Of a DNA stretch of 64,000 bases, positions 25,893 to 35,533 are shown one piece after another. Position numbers and translations under genes: made by a program. The stretch's first letter is position 1; each line of letters starts with the position of its first letter. The DNA lies in the NCBI RefSeq assembly GCF_030063455.1, contig NZ_JASITB010000003.1, positions 62,001 to 126,000 of the forward strand. Direction: 5' to 3'. Under the pieces are notes generated by a model that saw only the letters and a program-made list of their open reading frames with translations, had not been told where the DNA came from and did not search any database. Origin of the DNA: Cryobacterium sp. PH31-O1. GTDB lineage: Bacteria; Actinomycetota; Actinomycetes; Actinomycetales; Microbacteriaceae.

Positions 25893-27407
25893 TTAGCGCA
25901 CGTCTTCGTCTACCCAGTCGAGGGTCTTCGTGACGGCCTTCTTCCAGTTGCGCAGAAGACGGGCGGCTTCTTCCGGGTCCATGGCGGGCTCCCAGCGGGC
26001 ATCTTCCTGCCAGTTCGAACGCAGGTCGTCGAGGCCGCTCCAGAAACCGACCGCCAGGCCGGCGGCGTACGCTGCGCCCAGCGCGGTCGTCTCGGCGACG
26101 ACGGGGCGCACGACGGGCACGCCGATGATGTCGGCCTGGAACTGCATGAGCAGGTCGTTCGCCGTGGCTCCGCCGTCGACCTTGAGTTCGGTCAGCGGCA
26201 CGCCGGAGTCGGCGTTGACCGCGTCGAGCACCTCGCGGGTCTGGTACGCGATGGCCTCAAGGGCCGCACGGGCGATGTGGCCCTTGTTGACGTAGCGGGT
26301 AAGGCCTACCAGGGCCCCACGGGCGTCGGCGCGCCAGTACGGCGCGAACAGGCCGGAGAAGGCCGGCACGAAGTAGGCGCCACCGTTGTCCTTGACCGTC
26401 TTGGCCAGGTCTTCAATCTCGGAGGCATTCTTGATGAGGCCAAGCTGGTCGCGCATCCACTGCACCAGCGAACCGGTCACCGCGATCGATCCCTCGAGCG
26501 CGTAGTGCACGGGGGCATCGCCGAGCTTGTAGCCCACGGTGGTGAGCAGGCCGTTCTTGGAGTGGATGATGTCGGTGCCGGTGTTGAAAATGAGGAAGTT
26601 ACCGGTGCCGTAGGTGTTCTTCGCCTCGCCCTGATCGAATGCAGCCTGGCCGAAGGTCGCGGCCTGCTGGTCGCCGAGGATGCCGGCAATCGGCACCTCG
26701 CGCAGCAGGCTGTGCCCGCTCGCAATGCCGTAGACCTCGGAAGACGACTTGATCTCGGGCAGCATCGACTTGGGAACATCGAAGATAGCCAGGATCTCGT
26801 CGTCCCATTGCAGAGATTCGAGGTCCATGAACATGGTGCGGCTGGCGTTGGTGACGTCGGTGGCGTGTACTCCGCCCTCGGTGCCACCGGTCAGGTTCCA
26901 GAGAACCCAGGAGTCGGTGGTGCCGAACAGGAGGTCGCCGGCATCCGCTTTGGCACGGGCACCCTCGACGTTTTCGAGGATCCAGACAATCTTGGTGCCG
27001 GAGAAGTAGGTGGCCAGCGGGAGGCCGACCTTGGCCTTGAAACGTTCGACGCCGCCATCAGCCGCGAGGCGGTCGACGATGGCCTGGGTGCGGGTATCCT
27101 GCCAGACGATGGCGTTGTACACGGGCACGCCGGTGTTTTTGTCCCAGACGACAGCGGTTTCACGCTGGTTGGTGATGCCGACGGCTTCAATGTCGTGACG
27201 GGTGATGTTCGCCTTCGACAACGCCTGGCCGATGGCCTCACGGGTGTTGTCCCAGATTTCCTTGGGGTCGTGCTCAACCCAGCCAGCCTGCGGCAGGATC
27301 TGTTCGTGCTCGAGCTGGCCAGTCGAAATGATCGAACCGGACTTGTCGAACACGATCGCGCGGGAGCTTGTCGTTCCCTGGTCGATGGCGAGAACATACT
27401 TGGCCAT
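25893..27407 (-). CDS. glpK: glycerol kinase
   Basis: ATP-dependent phosphorylation of glycerol to sn-glycerol-3-phosphate. 504 residues, standard FGGY-family length. The N-terminal phosphate loop is [15 protein letters not shown]; the second FGGY region [20 protein letters not shown] and [13 protein letters not shown] are intact. AAAGGAG lies before the ATG. Downstream of glpF in the same direction (70 bp gap), so imported glycerol is trapped at once. Confidence 0.97.
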   Translation of the reverse strand: MAKYVLAIDQGTTSSRAIVFDKSGSIISTGQLEHEQILPQAGWVEHDPKEIWDNTREAIGQALSKANITRHDIEAVGITNQRETAVVWDKNTGVPVYNAIVWQDTRTQAIVDRLAADGGVERFKAKVGLPLATYFSGTKIVWILENVEGARAKADAGDLLFGTTDSWVLWNLTGGTEGGVHATDVTNASRTMFMDLESLQWDDEILAIFDVPKSMLPEIKSSSEVYGIASGHSLLREVPIAGILGDQQAATFGQAAFDQGEAKNTYGTGNFLIFNTGTDIIHSKNGLLTTVGYKLGDAPVHYALEGSIAVTGSLVQWMRDQLGLIKNASEIEDLAKTVKDNGGAYFVPAFSGLFAPYWRADARGALVGLTRYVNKGHIARAALEAIAYQTREVLDAVNADSGVPLTELKVDGGATANDLLMQFQADIIGVPVVRPVVAETTALGAAYAAGLAVGFWSGLDDLRSNWQEDARWEPAMDPEEAARLLRNWKKAVTKTLDWVDEDVR

Positions 27408-27477
27408 GTGTAACTCCTTTGTTGTTCCAGGTGGGTATTAAGTATAGAAACGGATGCTGCAGCCTACGTCGGCAGGC

Positions 27478-28236
27478 TCAGCCCAGGATGGGCATGAGCA
27501 CACCGGAAGACGCGCCGGCGACGACACCGCCGATGATGGGGCCGACGACCGGAACCCAGGAGTACGACCAGTCGCTGGAACCCTTGCCCTTAATGGGAAG
27601 GAAGAAGTGCGCGATACGCGGGCCGAGGTCACGGGCCGGGTTGATGGCGTAGCCGGTCGGTCCGCCGAGCGAGGCACCGATGGCGATCACGAGCAGAGCC
27701 ACCGGCAGCGCGCCGAGGGCGGCAAGGCCGCCGGGCTCGCCGTTGCGGGCGAAGCCGATGACGACGAAGACGAGCACGAAGGTTCCGATGATCTCGGTGA
27801 CGAGGTTCCAGCCGTAGGAGCGGATGGCCGGCCCGGTCGAAAAGACACCGAGCTTATTGGCGGCTTCCGGCTCCTGGTCGAAGTGCTGCTTGTAGGCGAG
27901 CCAGACAACGATGGCACCGAGGATGCCGCCGATCAGCTGGGCGCCGATGTAGGCCAGCGTCGAGATGGCGTTGACCGGCACTCCCGAACCGAATTCGGTG
28001 GCGCCGCTGGCAACGAGCCCCAGGGTGACGGCCGGGTTCAGGTGGGCACCCGAGTTGTAGGCGGCAATGACACCGGCGTAGACCGCGAGGCCCCAACCAA
28101 TGGTGACCATGAGAAAGCCGCCGCCGAAGCCCTTGTTTTTGGCGAGCGCGACGTTGGCGACAACACCGCAACCGAGTAAGACGAGGATGGCCGTTCCCAC
28201 GACCTCTGACATAAAGACGACACCGAGATTGTCCAC
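27478..28236 (-). CDS. glpF: glycerol facilitator (MIP/aquaglyceroporin)
   Basis: 252-residue channel with six membrane helices and two half-helices. The two NPA boxes are AHLNPAVTLG and INPARDLGPR; the Asp after the second NPA is the mark of a glycerol rather than a water channel. The GTG start at 28236 follows AAAGGT. First gene of glpFK; the 152 bp upstream carry a 14-bp palindrome. Confidence 0.95.
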   Translation of the reverse strand: MDNLGVVFMSEVVGTAILVLLGCGVVANVALAKNKGFGGGFLMVTIGWGLAVYAGVIAAYNSGAHLNPAVTLGLVASGATEFGSGVPVNAISTLAYIGAQLIGGILGAIVVWLAYKQHFDQEPEAANKLGVFSTGPAIRSYGWNLVTEIIGTFVLVFVVIGFARNGEPGGLAALGALPVALLVIAIGASLGGPTGYAINPARDLGPRIAHFFLPIKGKGSSDWSYSWVPVVGPIIGGVVAGASSGVLMPILG

Positions 28237-28353
28237 ATTGACCTTTCAGATGGGGTAGTGCTGGCACCGATCGACGTAGTTGTCGAAACCGGTGGTCGTG
28301 CTGACGTACCTAAAAACGTATCGGCGCCCGGGCAGTCACCGGCCGGTTTTCGT

Positions 28354-28367
28354 TGCACGTTCGTGCA
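28354..28367. promoter_or_regulatory. 14-bp palindrome between glpD and glpF
   Basis: TGCACG-TT-CGTGCA, a perfect palindrome 118 bp upstream of the glpF start. It is a candidate operator for the divergently encoded SorC/DeoR-type regulator. Confidence 0.4.
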
Positions 28368-28388
28368 GATTATCGGCCGGTGCCGTTG

Positions 28389-30131
28389 CTACGAGACGAG
28401 AGCCGAGCCCGCACTGATCGGGTCGAGGTCGACACCGTGCACGTCGATCAGGATGCCGCGGGCCAGCTTGATCTCCTCAGCCCGACGCCCGGCATCCCAG
28501 CCGAGAACGGGAGCGACGACGAGTGCGAGCTCTTCGATCAGCGCGGTCGTGACGGCACCAACGAAGGCCATGCTGGTGCGACGCAGAAGCAGGTCGATCA
28601 GGCGCACGACGCTCTCGGTTTTGGCCAGGAATTCGATCTCACGCCGGGTGTAGGCGGCGTTGTGCTGGAGCGGGGCATCCGCTTCACCGGACGGGTTGGT
28701 CAGAAAGTCGATGACCTCGCTCGCTCGCGTGCCGTAGCGCGACAGCAGGGCTGCCGCTCGGGCGGAACCGACCTCATCGCCGTGCGCCGTGACCCAGACC
28801 AGGTGGGCGGCTTGGGTGGCCGGAAAGTCGCGGCCGCCGCCGATGGCGAGGCCCGCGGTTGAGACGGTGCGCGGCAGGCCGAGCAGCTTCAGGATGTCGG
28901 TGCTCAGGTTTTCGGCGAGGGCGCGGAAGGTGGTCCACTTGCCGCCGACCAGGCTGAGCAGGGTAGCGTCGGCGGCTCCGGCGCGGGGCAGCGGACGCGA
29001 CTCGATGCGGTAGTCGCGGGAAACGAAACCGGGGGCTTCCTCGTCGTGGCGGGGCAGTGGGCGCACGCCGGCAAAGCGGAACACGATGTGTGACCGGTTG
29101 ACCGTAACGGTTGGGAAAACGTGCGCGACCAGGTCGAAGAAGTAGTCGATTTCGTCTTCGGTGCACCGAATCGGCTTGGTCATGTCGTGCTCAAGGTCGG
29201 TGGTGCCCACCAGAACGCGGCCCTTGAGCGGGTAGATCAGCACGATACGGCCGTCTTCGTGCTCGAAGAAGATCTCCTGGCCACCGGTCGCCGCTAGTAG
29301 CTCGGGGTTGTCAAGCACAATGTGGGAGCCTTTGGTGCCGCCCATGAAGGTGCTCGGCTGGCCGAGAGCGTCGTTGGTCAGGTCGGTCCACGGCCCGCTC
29401 GTGTTGACGACGACATCCGCTTGAAAGGTGAACTCATCGCCGGTCACGGTGTTGCGAAGGACCACGCCATCTTCGGTGATGCCGGCAGCTTCAACGTAGT
29501 TGGCGGCGCGGGCGTGCGGGCCGGCGTCGAGGCCGTCGCGCAGCACGTCCAGCGCAAGCCGCTCCGGGTCGTGCATGGCGGCGTCATAGTAGGTGGCCGT
29601 GTACTTGAGCCCCGGGTTGAGCTGTGGGAGCGCTTTGAGGGCTTTCTTTCGGCCGGCGAAAACGTGCCGCGGCACGGTACCGCCGTCACGCGAGAAGGAG
29701 TCGTAGAGCACCATGCCGAGCTTGATGAGCAGCGCGCCGCGCTCCACGTGCTTGCTGCCCTGCTTGTGGGTCAGAAACCGAAGCGGCGCCGCCATTACCC
29801 CGGAAAAGGTGGAGAAGATCGGGATGGTCGTCTGCAACGGCTTGACGTAGTGCGGCGCGATCTTGAGCAGCCCGTTGCGCTCTTCGACCGATTCCTTCAC
29901 CAGGCGAAACTCGCCATTTTCGAGGTACCGCACTCCACCGTGGATCATGTGCGAACTGGCCGAGGAGGCGCCGGAGACGAAGTCGTTCTTCTCGACGATG
30001 ACCACGTCAACGCCCTGCAGGGCCAGATCGCGGAAGGTCGCGATGCCGTTGATGCCGGCGCCGATGATGAGCACCTTGGCGCGGGGGCGGTCGGAAATCG
30101 CGGTCGAAGTCTGTGAGTTTAAGAACGACAT
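28389..30131 (-). CDS. glpD: glycerol-3-phosphate dehydrogenase (FAD)
   Basis: Oxidises glycerol-3-phosphate to dihydroxyacetone phosphate at the membrane, passing electrons to quinone. 580 residues. The FAD-binding fold is VLIIGAGINGIATFRDLALQ, with SSASSHMIHGGVRYLENGEF as the family signature, and the DAO_C domain occupies the last 130 residues. ATG 30131 (MSFLNSQ) is preferred over an in-frame start 84 bp upstream because AGAGGTGA precedes it. It completes the glycerol route with GlpF and GlpK. Confidence 0.96.
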   Translation of the reverse strand: MSFLNSQTSTAISDRPRAKVLIIGAGINGIATFRDLALQGVDVVIVEKNDFVSGASSASSHMIHGGVRYLENGEFRLVKESVEERNGLLKIAPHYVKPLQTTIPIFSTFSGVMAAPLRFLTHKQGSKHVERGALLIKLGMVLYDSFSRDGGTVPRHVFAGRKKALKALPQLNPGLKYTATYYDAAMHDPERLALDVLRDGLDAGPHARAANYVEAAGITEDGVVLRNTVTGDEFTFQADVVVNTSGPWTDLTNDALGQPSTFMGGTKGSHIVLDNPELLAATGGQEIFFEHEDGRIVLIYPLKGRVLVGTTDLEHDMTKPIRCTEDEIDYFFDLVAHVFPTVTVNRSHIVFRFAGVRPLPRHDEEAPGFVSRDYRIESRPLPRAGAADATLLSLVGGKWTTFRALAENLSTDILKLLGLPRTVSTAGLAIGGGRDFPATQAAHLVWVTAHGDEVGSARAAALLSRYGTRASEVIDFLTNPSGEADAPLQHNAAYTRREIEFLAKTESVVRLIDLLLRRTSMAFVGAVTTALIEELALVVAPVLGWDAGRRAEEIKLARGILIDVHGVDLDPISAGSALVS

Positions 30132-30185
30132 TGTTGTCACCTCTGTCTCGGGGCCCGGCCCGGTGATTTGCGCGGGGCAGGCCGT

Positions 30186-30233
30186 ATGAATAGATTCATT
30201 CTGACAGTGCGACACAATTTCTCAATCTGATTG
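30186..30233. promoter_or_regulatory. two palindromes in the glpD/regulator divergent promoter
   Basis: ATGAAT-AG-ATTCAT (30186-30199) and CAATC-T-GATTG (30223-30233) between divergent glpD and the SorC-type regulator. They are candidate operators; neither resembles the palindrome upstream of glpF. Confidence 0.4.
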
Positions 30234-30255
30234 AACATACGTGCAAGGAGCCGCC

Positions 30256-31230
30256 GTGACCGACGCTACCGATCCAGTGCAGTCCGATCGCAGCCGCGAT
30301 GCCCTCACCGCTGCGCACCTGTATTACATGCAGGACCTCACGATGGATGCCATCGCCCAGGAGCTGCATACCTCCCGTTCCTCGGTGTCCCGCCTGCTCA
30401 GCCATGCCCGTGAGACCGGTCTGGTGGACATCCAGATCAAGTCCCCGCTGGATGCCCCGAGTCACCTCGAGCAGCAGATCGAGGCACGATTCCAGATCAC
30501 CGCGCACGTCGTTCCGGTTCCGGACAGCGCGAGCGACGTCGACCGGTTGGAGCGCGTTGCTCTCTCTGTTGCACGAATTCTCGGCCAATACTTCGACTCG
30601 AACATGACCATGGGCATCGCCTGGGGTTCCACCATGAACGCCATCAGTCGCCACGTCACCCCAAAACAAACTCACAACTCGCAGGTTGTGCAGCTCAACG
30701 GCGCCGGAAACATGCGCACGACCGGGCTCGGCTATGCGAGTGAGATTCTCGGCCGTTTCGGCACGGCCTTCGGCGCTCACGTACAGCAGTTTCCGGTGCC
30801 CGCGTTTTTCGACGATCCGGCGACCAAGCAGGCATTGTGGCGGGAACGCAGCATCAGCCGCCTGATCGACATGCAGGCCACCATGGACATCGCCCTGTTC
30901 GGCCTGGGGTCCCCCTTCTCCGGCGTGATCAGCCGCGTCTACGCCGGCGGCTACCTCGAACAGGCCGAATTCGATGCACTCAGCGCGGCCGGCGTGGTCG
31001 GTGATGTGGCGACCGTCTTCTACCGCGCCGACGGCTCGACCAACGGCATCACCCTGAACGAGCGCTCCACCGGGCCCAACTTCACCGTGTTGCGTCGCAC
31101 GCCACGCCGTATCTGCGTCGTCGCTGGCCGCTCCAAACTCGCGAGCCTGCGCGGAGCTCTGGCCGCGCAGCTCATAACCGACCTGTTCGTCGACGAAAGC
31201 ACGGCCCGCGCCCTGGTCGAGACTGCCTGA
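30256..31230 (+). CDS. SorC/DeoR-type sugar-binding transcriptional regulator
   Basis: 324 residues. The N-terminal helix-turn-helix is YYMQDLTMDAIAQELHTSRS; residues from about 60 on form the phosphosugar-binding domain related to CggR/SorC/DeoR, with GIAWGSTMNAI and GLGSPFSGVI in the effector site. It is divergent from glpD, so glycerol-3-phosphate or dihydroxyacetone phosphate is a plausible inducer (inference). The GTG at 30256 is chosen because AAGGAG sits seven bases upstream. Confidence 0.88.
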   Translation: MTDATDPVQSDRSRDALTAAHLYYMQDLTMDAIAQELHTSRSSVSRLLSHARETGLVDIQIKSPLDAPSHLEQQIEARFQITAHVVPVPDSASDVDRLERVALSVARILGQYFDSNMTMGIAWGSTMNAISRHVTPKQTHNSQVVQLNGAGNMRTTGLGYASEILGRFGTAFGAHVQQFPVPAFFDDPATKQALWRERSISRLIDMQATMDIALFGLGSPFSGVISRVYAGGYLEQAEFDALSAAGVVGDVATVFYRADGSTNGITLNERSTGPNFTVLRRTPRRICVVAGRSKLASLRGALAAQLITDLFVDESTARALVETA

Positions 31231-31290
31231 TCAGATCTTGCACGGAATACGTCGAAGCGCAGGGTGTTGCACTATAACTAGAAGTACAAC

Positions 31291-31430
31291 ACGTGCTCCG
31301 GGGTCGGTGTAAATCCGAACCGGCGGTTAAAGTCCGCGACCCGTTCGTCTTCTTATGAAATTGTGAGAGACGTGCGGTTGAGCTGGTGAAACTCCAGCAC
31401 CGACGGTTATAGTCCGGACGGGAGGCGCAC
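31291..31430 (+). ncRNA. FMN riboswitch (RFN element)
   Basis: Contains the conserved blocks in order: GGGGTCGGTGTAAATCCGAA, CCGGCGGTTAAAGTCCGCGA, GCTGGTGAAACTCCAGCACC and GACGGTTATAGTCCGGACGG. A variable arm lies between blocks two and three. It controls the ribD-ribE-ribBA-ribH operon that begins about 100 bp downstream, lowering expression when FMN is abundant. The promoter is probably around TATAAC at 31273-31278. No strong terminator is visible after it, so control at translation initiation is likely. Confidence 0.97.
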
Positions 31431-31534
31431 GAGTTGGTTGGCCCCTACGGTCGACCGACGGGTTTGTGCCACGGTGCTGTATCGTGCGCAAATCCCCCTA
31501 CCCCGGAGCTCGTCCGACACAGGATGAGGGCGGG

Positions 31535-32578
31535 ATGAGCAACAACGCGGCAGTCGGCCTGGATCGACCGGTTCTGCATACCGCCATGCTCCGTGCCCTT
31601 GAACTGGCCACCCTCGGCGCCGCGACCGGTGTGAACCCACGGGTCGGCTGCGTCATTATGAACGCGCACGGCGACACCCTAGCCGAAGGCTGGCACCGCG
31701 GCGCCGGTACCCGCCATGCCGAGGTCGACGCTCTGTCGAAGCTCGACCCCGGCGCGGCTCGCGGCAGCACCGTCGTCGTCACGCTCGAACCCTGTAATCA
31801 CGTCGGCCGCACCGGGCCGTGCGCGCTCGCCCTGATCGAAGCCGACGTTGCCAGCGTCGTCTACTCGGTGACCGACCCCGGCGAGCACTCCTGCGGGGGC
31901 GCGGAGCGGCTGCGCGCCGCTGGCATCAAGGTGCAGGGCGGCCTGCTCGCCGAGGAGGGTGAGTCGTTTCTTTGCGACTGGCTCGTTGCCGCTCGCCTCG
32001 GCCGCCCGTTCGTCACGCTCAAATGGGCGTCGAGCCTCGACGGGCGCGCGGCTGCTGCCGATGGATCCAGCCGCTGGATCACCGGACCGGCTGCCCGCCT
32101 CGACGTGCACCGGCGCCGCGCGGCCTGCGACACGATTCTGGTCGGCACCGGCACCGTGCTCGCCGACGACCCGGCGCTGACCGCACGCGACGCTAACGGC
32201 GGGTTGCTCGCCCGGCAGCCGGTGCCCGTTGTGGTCGGCCGACGTGAGCTGCCGGCATCCGCTGCCCTCCGAAACCACCCGCAGCAGCCACTGTTTTTCG
32301 ACGGCCTCGACCTGTCGGGCCTGCTGGCCGACCTGCACGGCCGGGGCCTGCGCAGTGTGTTCATCGAGGGCGGACCGACCGTGGCGAGCGCCTTCGTCGC
32401 CGCCGGACTGGTCGACGAATACCTCATCTACCTCGCACCGACCCTGATCGGCGGGCCGCGGCTCGCCACCACCGATCTGGGCGTGTCCACCATCGGCGAG
32501 CAGCGCCGCCTCTCCATCCATTCCCTCGACCGGCTCGGCGACGATATTCGCCTCGTCGCCCGGCCCCTCACCACCTAA
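31535..32578 (+). CDS. ribD: bifunctional riboflavin biosynthesis deaminase/reductase
   Basis: Second and third steps of riboflavin synthesis. 347 residues. The N-terminal deaminase has zinc ligands in HAEVDAL and EPCNHVGRTGPC. The C-terminal reductase starts at TLKWASSLDGRAAAADGSS and contains FIEGGPTVASAFVAAGLVDE. ATG 31535 (MSNNAAV) follows GAGGGCGGG; longer frames upstream would run into the riboswitch region. First gene of the rib operon. Confidence 0.96.
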   Translation: MSNNAAVGLDRPVLHTAMLRALELATLGAATGVNPRVGCVIMNAHGDTLAEGWHRGAGTRHAEVDALSKLDPGAARGSTVVVTLEPCNHVGRTGPCALALIEADVASVVYSVTDPGEHSCGGAERLRAAGIKVQGGLLAEEGESFLCDWLVAARLGRPFVTLKWASSLDGRAAAADGSSRWITGPAARLDVHRRRAACDTILVGTGTVLADDPALTARDANGGLLARQPVPVVVGRRELPASAALRNHPQQPLFFDGLDLSGLLADLHGRGLRSVFIEGGPTVASAFVAAGLVDEYLIYLAPTLIGGPRLATTDLGVSTIGEQRRLSIHSLDRLGDDIRLVARPLTT

Positions 32579-32586
32579 GGAACCCC

Positions 32587-33258
32587 ATGTTCACCGGAAT
32601 CATCGAGGAGCTCGGCCAGATCGAGCGCATCGAGACCACAGCGGATGCCGCCCGCCTCACCATCCGCGGCCCGCTCGTCGTTGAGGGCGTGGGCCATGGT
32701 GATTCCATCGCCGTGCAGGGCGTCTGCCTCACCGTGGTCGAACGCACCCCGCAAACCTTCACCGCCGACGTGATGGCGCAGACCCTGTCGATGTCGACGC
32801 TGTCTGAGGCCCGCGTCGGCGCGCCGGTCAACCTTGAACGCGCCGCCCTCGTCGGCGACCGCCTCGGCGGTCACATCGTGCAGGGCCACATCGACGGCAC
32901 GAGCACGGTGCTCACCGTCACGCAAGGTGACGCCTGGCGAGTGCTGCGGTTCAGCCTGAGCACCGAACTCGCGCCCCTCGTCGTCGGCAAGGGTTCGATC
33001 GCCATCGACGGCGTCTCCCTCACCGTGAGCAACATCAGCCAGGCCACCGACGCGAAGCAGTGGTTCGAGGTGTCACTCATTCCCGAGACCCTCGCCGCCA
33101 CCACCCTCGGCGAACGCCGGGCCGGCGACCGGGTCAACCTCGAAACCGACATTCTGGCCCGACACGTTGAGCGGATGCTGGCCCTCAGCGCCGCCGCGAA
33201 CACCACTTCCCAGCACTTGACCCCACCACAGCACGCCGCCACAAGGAGCGCATCATGA
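32587..33258 (+). CDS. ribE: riboflavin synthase alpha subunit
   Basis: Dismutates two 6,7-dimethyl-8-ribityllumazine molecules to riboflavin. 223 residues with the two internal beta-barrel repeats: MFTGIIEELG with VNLERAALVGDRLGGHIVQG, then the second half ending in RRAGDRVNLETDILARHVER. A short Ala/Thr/His-rich tail follows. AAGGA precedes the ATG. It overlaps ribBA by 4 nt (ATGA). Confidence 0.96.
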   Translation: MFTGIIEELGQIERIETTADAARLTIRGPLVVEGVGHGDSIAVQGVCLTVVERTPQTFTADVMAQTLSMSTLSEARVGAPVNLERAALVGDRLGGHIVQGHIDGTSTVLTVTQGDAWRVLRFSLSTELAPLVVGKGSIAIDGVSLTVSNISQATDAKQWFEVSLIPETLAATTLGERRAGDRVNLETDILARHVERMLALSAAANTTSQHLTPPQHAATRSAS

Positions 33259-34514
33259 GCCTCGCCGACATTCCCTCCGCACTCGACGCCCTGCGCCTCG
33301 GCCGACCGGTCATCGTCGCGGACGACGAAGGCCGCGAAAACGAGGGCGACGTGATCATCTCCGCCCAGCTCGCCTCCCAGGAGTGGATCGCCTGGACCGT
33401 GCGTTACTCCTCCGGGTTCATCTGCGCCCCGATGACCAACGAAATCGCCGACCAGCTCGACCTGCCGGTGATGGTGGCGAACAACGAAGACCCGCTCGGC
33501 ACCAATTACACGGTGAGCGTCGACGCCGCCGACCGCCTGTCGACGGGCATCAGCGCCGCAGACCGCGCCCACACTCTGCGGGTGCTCGCGGACCCCGCGT
33601 CCGCCCCGGCGAGCCTGCACCGCCCCGGTCACATCCTGCCACTGCGCGCGCGTGACGGCGGCGTGCGCGAACGCGGCGGCCACACCGAGGCCGGCGTCGA
33701 CCTGATGAAGCTGGCCGGCCTGGTTCCGGTCGCCGCGATCGCCGAAATCGTCGCCGAGGACGGCGAGATGATGCGTCTGCCCGGCCTGCTCGAACTCGGT
33801 GAGCGCGAGGGCCTGCTCGTCATTACAATCAAAGACCTGATCAGCTATCTGGACGAGTTCCATCCGAACGAAGCCCTGCCGACCATCGCCCCGCTCATCG
33901 AAGCGCCGCGGGTCGACTTTGAGGTGGAAACCACCGTGCCCACCCGCCATGGCGCCTTCCGGGTGCGCGCGTACCGCGACCGCTCGACCGGCGCCGACCA
34001 CGTGGCGTTCGTCGCCGGCAACCCGGTCGACGGCGCCATCGTACGCGTGCACTCCGAATGCCTCACCGGCGAAGCCTTCGGCTCGCTCAAGTGCGAGTGC
34101 GGACCACAGCTCGACGCCTCTCTTGACATCATCCAGGAGGAGGGCGGAGTTGTCGTCTACCTGCGCGGTCAGGAAGGGCGCGGCATCGGCCTCATCAACA
34201 AGCTGCGAGCCTATGAGCTGCAGGAAGACGGCCTCGATACCCTCGACGCGAACGTGGCGCTGGGTCTACCCATCGACAGCCGCGATTACGGCGCGGCCAG
34301 CAGCATCCTGCACGATCTCGGATTGAACTCGGTGCGACTGCTCACCAACAACCCTGAGAAGGTGCGACAGCTCGAACTGCACGGCGTCGCCGTGACCGAA
34401 CGCGTGCCGCTTGTCGTCGGTATCGGCCAATACAACGAGGAATACCTCGCCACCAAGCGTGACCGCATGGGCCACCACATCACAAACACCGAAATCATGA
34501 ACGGAATCGCCTAA
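33255..34514 (+). CDS. ribBA: bifunctional DHBP synthase/GTP cyclohydrolase II
   Basis: Supplies both riboflavin precursors. 419 residues. Residues 1-205 are 3,4-dihydroxy-2-butanone-4-phosphate synthase ([36 protein letters not shown]). Residues about 210-419 are GTP cyclohydrolase II, with zinc ligands in [20 protein letters not shown] and the catalytic [10 protein letters not shown]. Both active sites look complete. The stop and the ribH start overlap by one base. Confidence 0.97.
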   Translation: MSLADIPSALDALRLGRPVIVADDEGRENEGDVIISAQLASQEWIAWTVRYSSGFICAPMTNEIADQLDLPVMVANNEDPLGTNYTVSVDAADRLSTGISAADRAHTLRVLADPASAPASLHRPGHILPLRARDGGVRERGGHTEAGVDLMKLAGLVPVAAIAEIVAEDGEMMRLPGLLELGEREGLLVITIKDLISYLDEFHPNEALPTIAPLIEAPRVDFEVETTVPTRHGAFRVRAYRDRSTGADHVAFVAGNPVDGAIVRVHSECLTGEAFGSLKCECGPQLDASLDIIQEEGGVVVYLRGQEGRGIGLINKLRAYELQEDGLDTLDANVALGLPIDSRDYGAASSILHDLGLNSVRLLTNNPEKVRQLELHGVAVTERVPLVVGIGQYNEEYLATKRDRMGHHITNTEIMNGIA

Positions 34515-34990
34515 TGGCTGGAACAGGACCCACAATCAGCGTTGACGCACGGGGTCTGCGTGTCGTCATCGTAGCCGGGCAGTGGCACGATGTCATCACC
34601 GACGGTCTCATCGCCGGTGCCACCCGGGTACTCGAAGCGAGCCAGGCCGAGTTCTCCCTCGTGCGTGTTCCCGGCAGCTTCGAATTGCCCGTCGCCTGCA
34701 AGGTCGCCCTCGAAAGCGGAGCCGACGCGGTCGTCGCCCTCGGCGTGATCATTCGCGGCGGCACCCCCCACTTCGAGTTCGTCTCGAATGCGGCAACGGA
34801 TGGCCTCACCCGCGTCGCCCTCGACACCGGTAAGCCGGTTGGCTTCGGCGTGTTGACCCTCGACGACGAGCAGCAGGGCCTCGACCGGGCCGGACTGCCC
34901 GGATCTAAGGAAGACAAGGGCGAGGAAGCGGCATCCGCTGCGCTGGCCACCGCGCTGGTGCTGCGAGAGCTGCGCGGGCACATCGGGTAA
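34514..34990 (+). CDS. ribH: 6,7-dimethyl-8-ribityllumazine synthase
   Basis: Penultimate riboflavin step, forming icosahedral or pentameric shells. 158 residues. [38 protein letters not shown] and [20 protein letters not shown] are the substrate-site segments. Last gene of the FMN-controlled operon; no terminator is evident in the 33 bp before the next gene. Confidence 0.96.
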   Translation: MAGTGPTISVDARGLRVVIVAGQWHDVITDGLIAGATRVLEASQAEFSLVRVPGSFELPVACKVALESGADAVVALGVIIRGGTPHFEFVSNAATDGLTRVALDTGKPVGFGVLTLDDEQQGLDRAGLPGSKEDKGEEAASAALATALVLRELRGHIG

Positions 34991-35011
34991 CTCGCGGTGC
35001 GTCTGAGTGCC

Positions 35012-35017
35012 TAGGCT
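35012..35017 (+). promoter_or_regulatory. -10 hexamer TAGGCT of a leaderless start
   Basis: TAGGCT, then GAACGC, then the ATG at 35024. Confidence 0.5.
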
Positions 35018-35023
35018 GAACGC

Positions 35024-35380
35024 ATGGACCTTCTTCGCAACATTCTGCTCATTCTGCACTTCGTCGGCCTCGCCTCGCTGCTCGGCGGCTTTCTCGTGCA
35101 GATCAAGCCGATCATTGCCGGCAAGGGAACGATCGTCGCCGCGATGTTCCACGGTGCGCTGACCCAGCTGGTCACCGGACTGCTGCTCGTCGGAATCATC
35201 CAGATGGGCTCGCTCGGCCACATCGACAATGCCAAAATCGGCGTCAAGCTGCTCGTACTCATCGTGATCACCGTGCTCGTGATCGTGAATCGCAAGAAGC
35301 CGAGCGTGTCGTCACTCGTGCTCTGGGCCATCGGCGCGCTGACCTTCGCGAACATCGTCATCGCGGTGCTCTGGAAGTAA
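35024..35380 (+). CDS. small integral membrane protein of unknown function
   Basis: 118 residues with four predicted membrane helices: LLILHFVGLASLLGGFLV, VAAMFHGALTQLVTGLLLV, LLVLIVITVLVIVN and LVLWAIGALTFANIVIAV. Short loops contain a few Lys/Arg residues. No recognised catalytic motif. It follows the rib operon but has its own leaderless-type promoter, so a role in flavin metabolism cannot be assumed. Similar four-helix proteins are frequent in Microbacteriaceae. Confidence 0.75.
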   Translation: MDLLRNILLILHFVGLASLLGGFLVQIKPIIAGKGTIVAAMFHGALTQLVTGLLLVGIIQMGSLGHIDNAKIGVKLLVLIVITVLVIVNRKKPSVSSLVLWAIGALTFANIVIAVLWK

Positions 35381-35533
35381 CTGGTTTAGCGGGCGATGGT
35401 GCCGGCGGTAAGGTATTTTGTGACCTCTACAGGCGGCCACACCTTTATTCGTGCGTAAACGCTGCTGCGGGAAGTCTGATCGACTTGCGGGTTTCGTCGG
35501 CGCTCAGCCATCTCACCGGAGCGTTCCACCCTC

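Noticed and set aside
25845..27413. Long open frame opposite glpK (522 codons)
   Set aside because: Antisense shadow of a clearly conserved glycerol kinase; typical of GC-rich DNA.
31430..31534. Transcription terminator belonging to the FMN riboswitch
   Set aside because: Only a short GGTCGACC-centred stem is visible and there is no T run.
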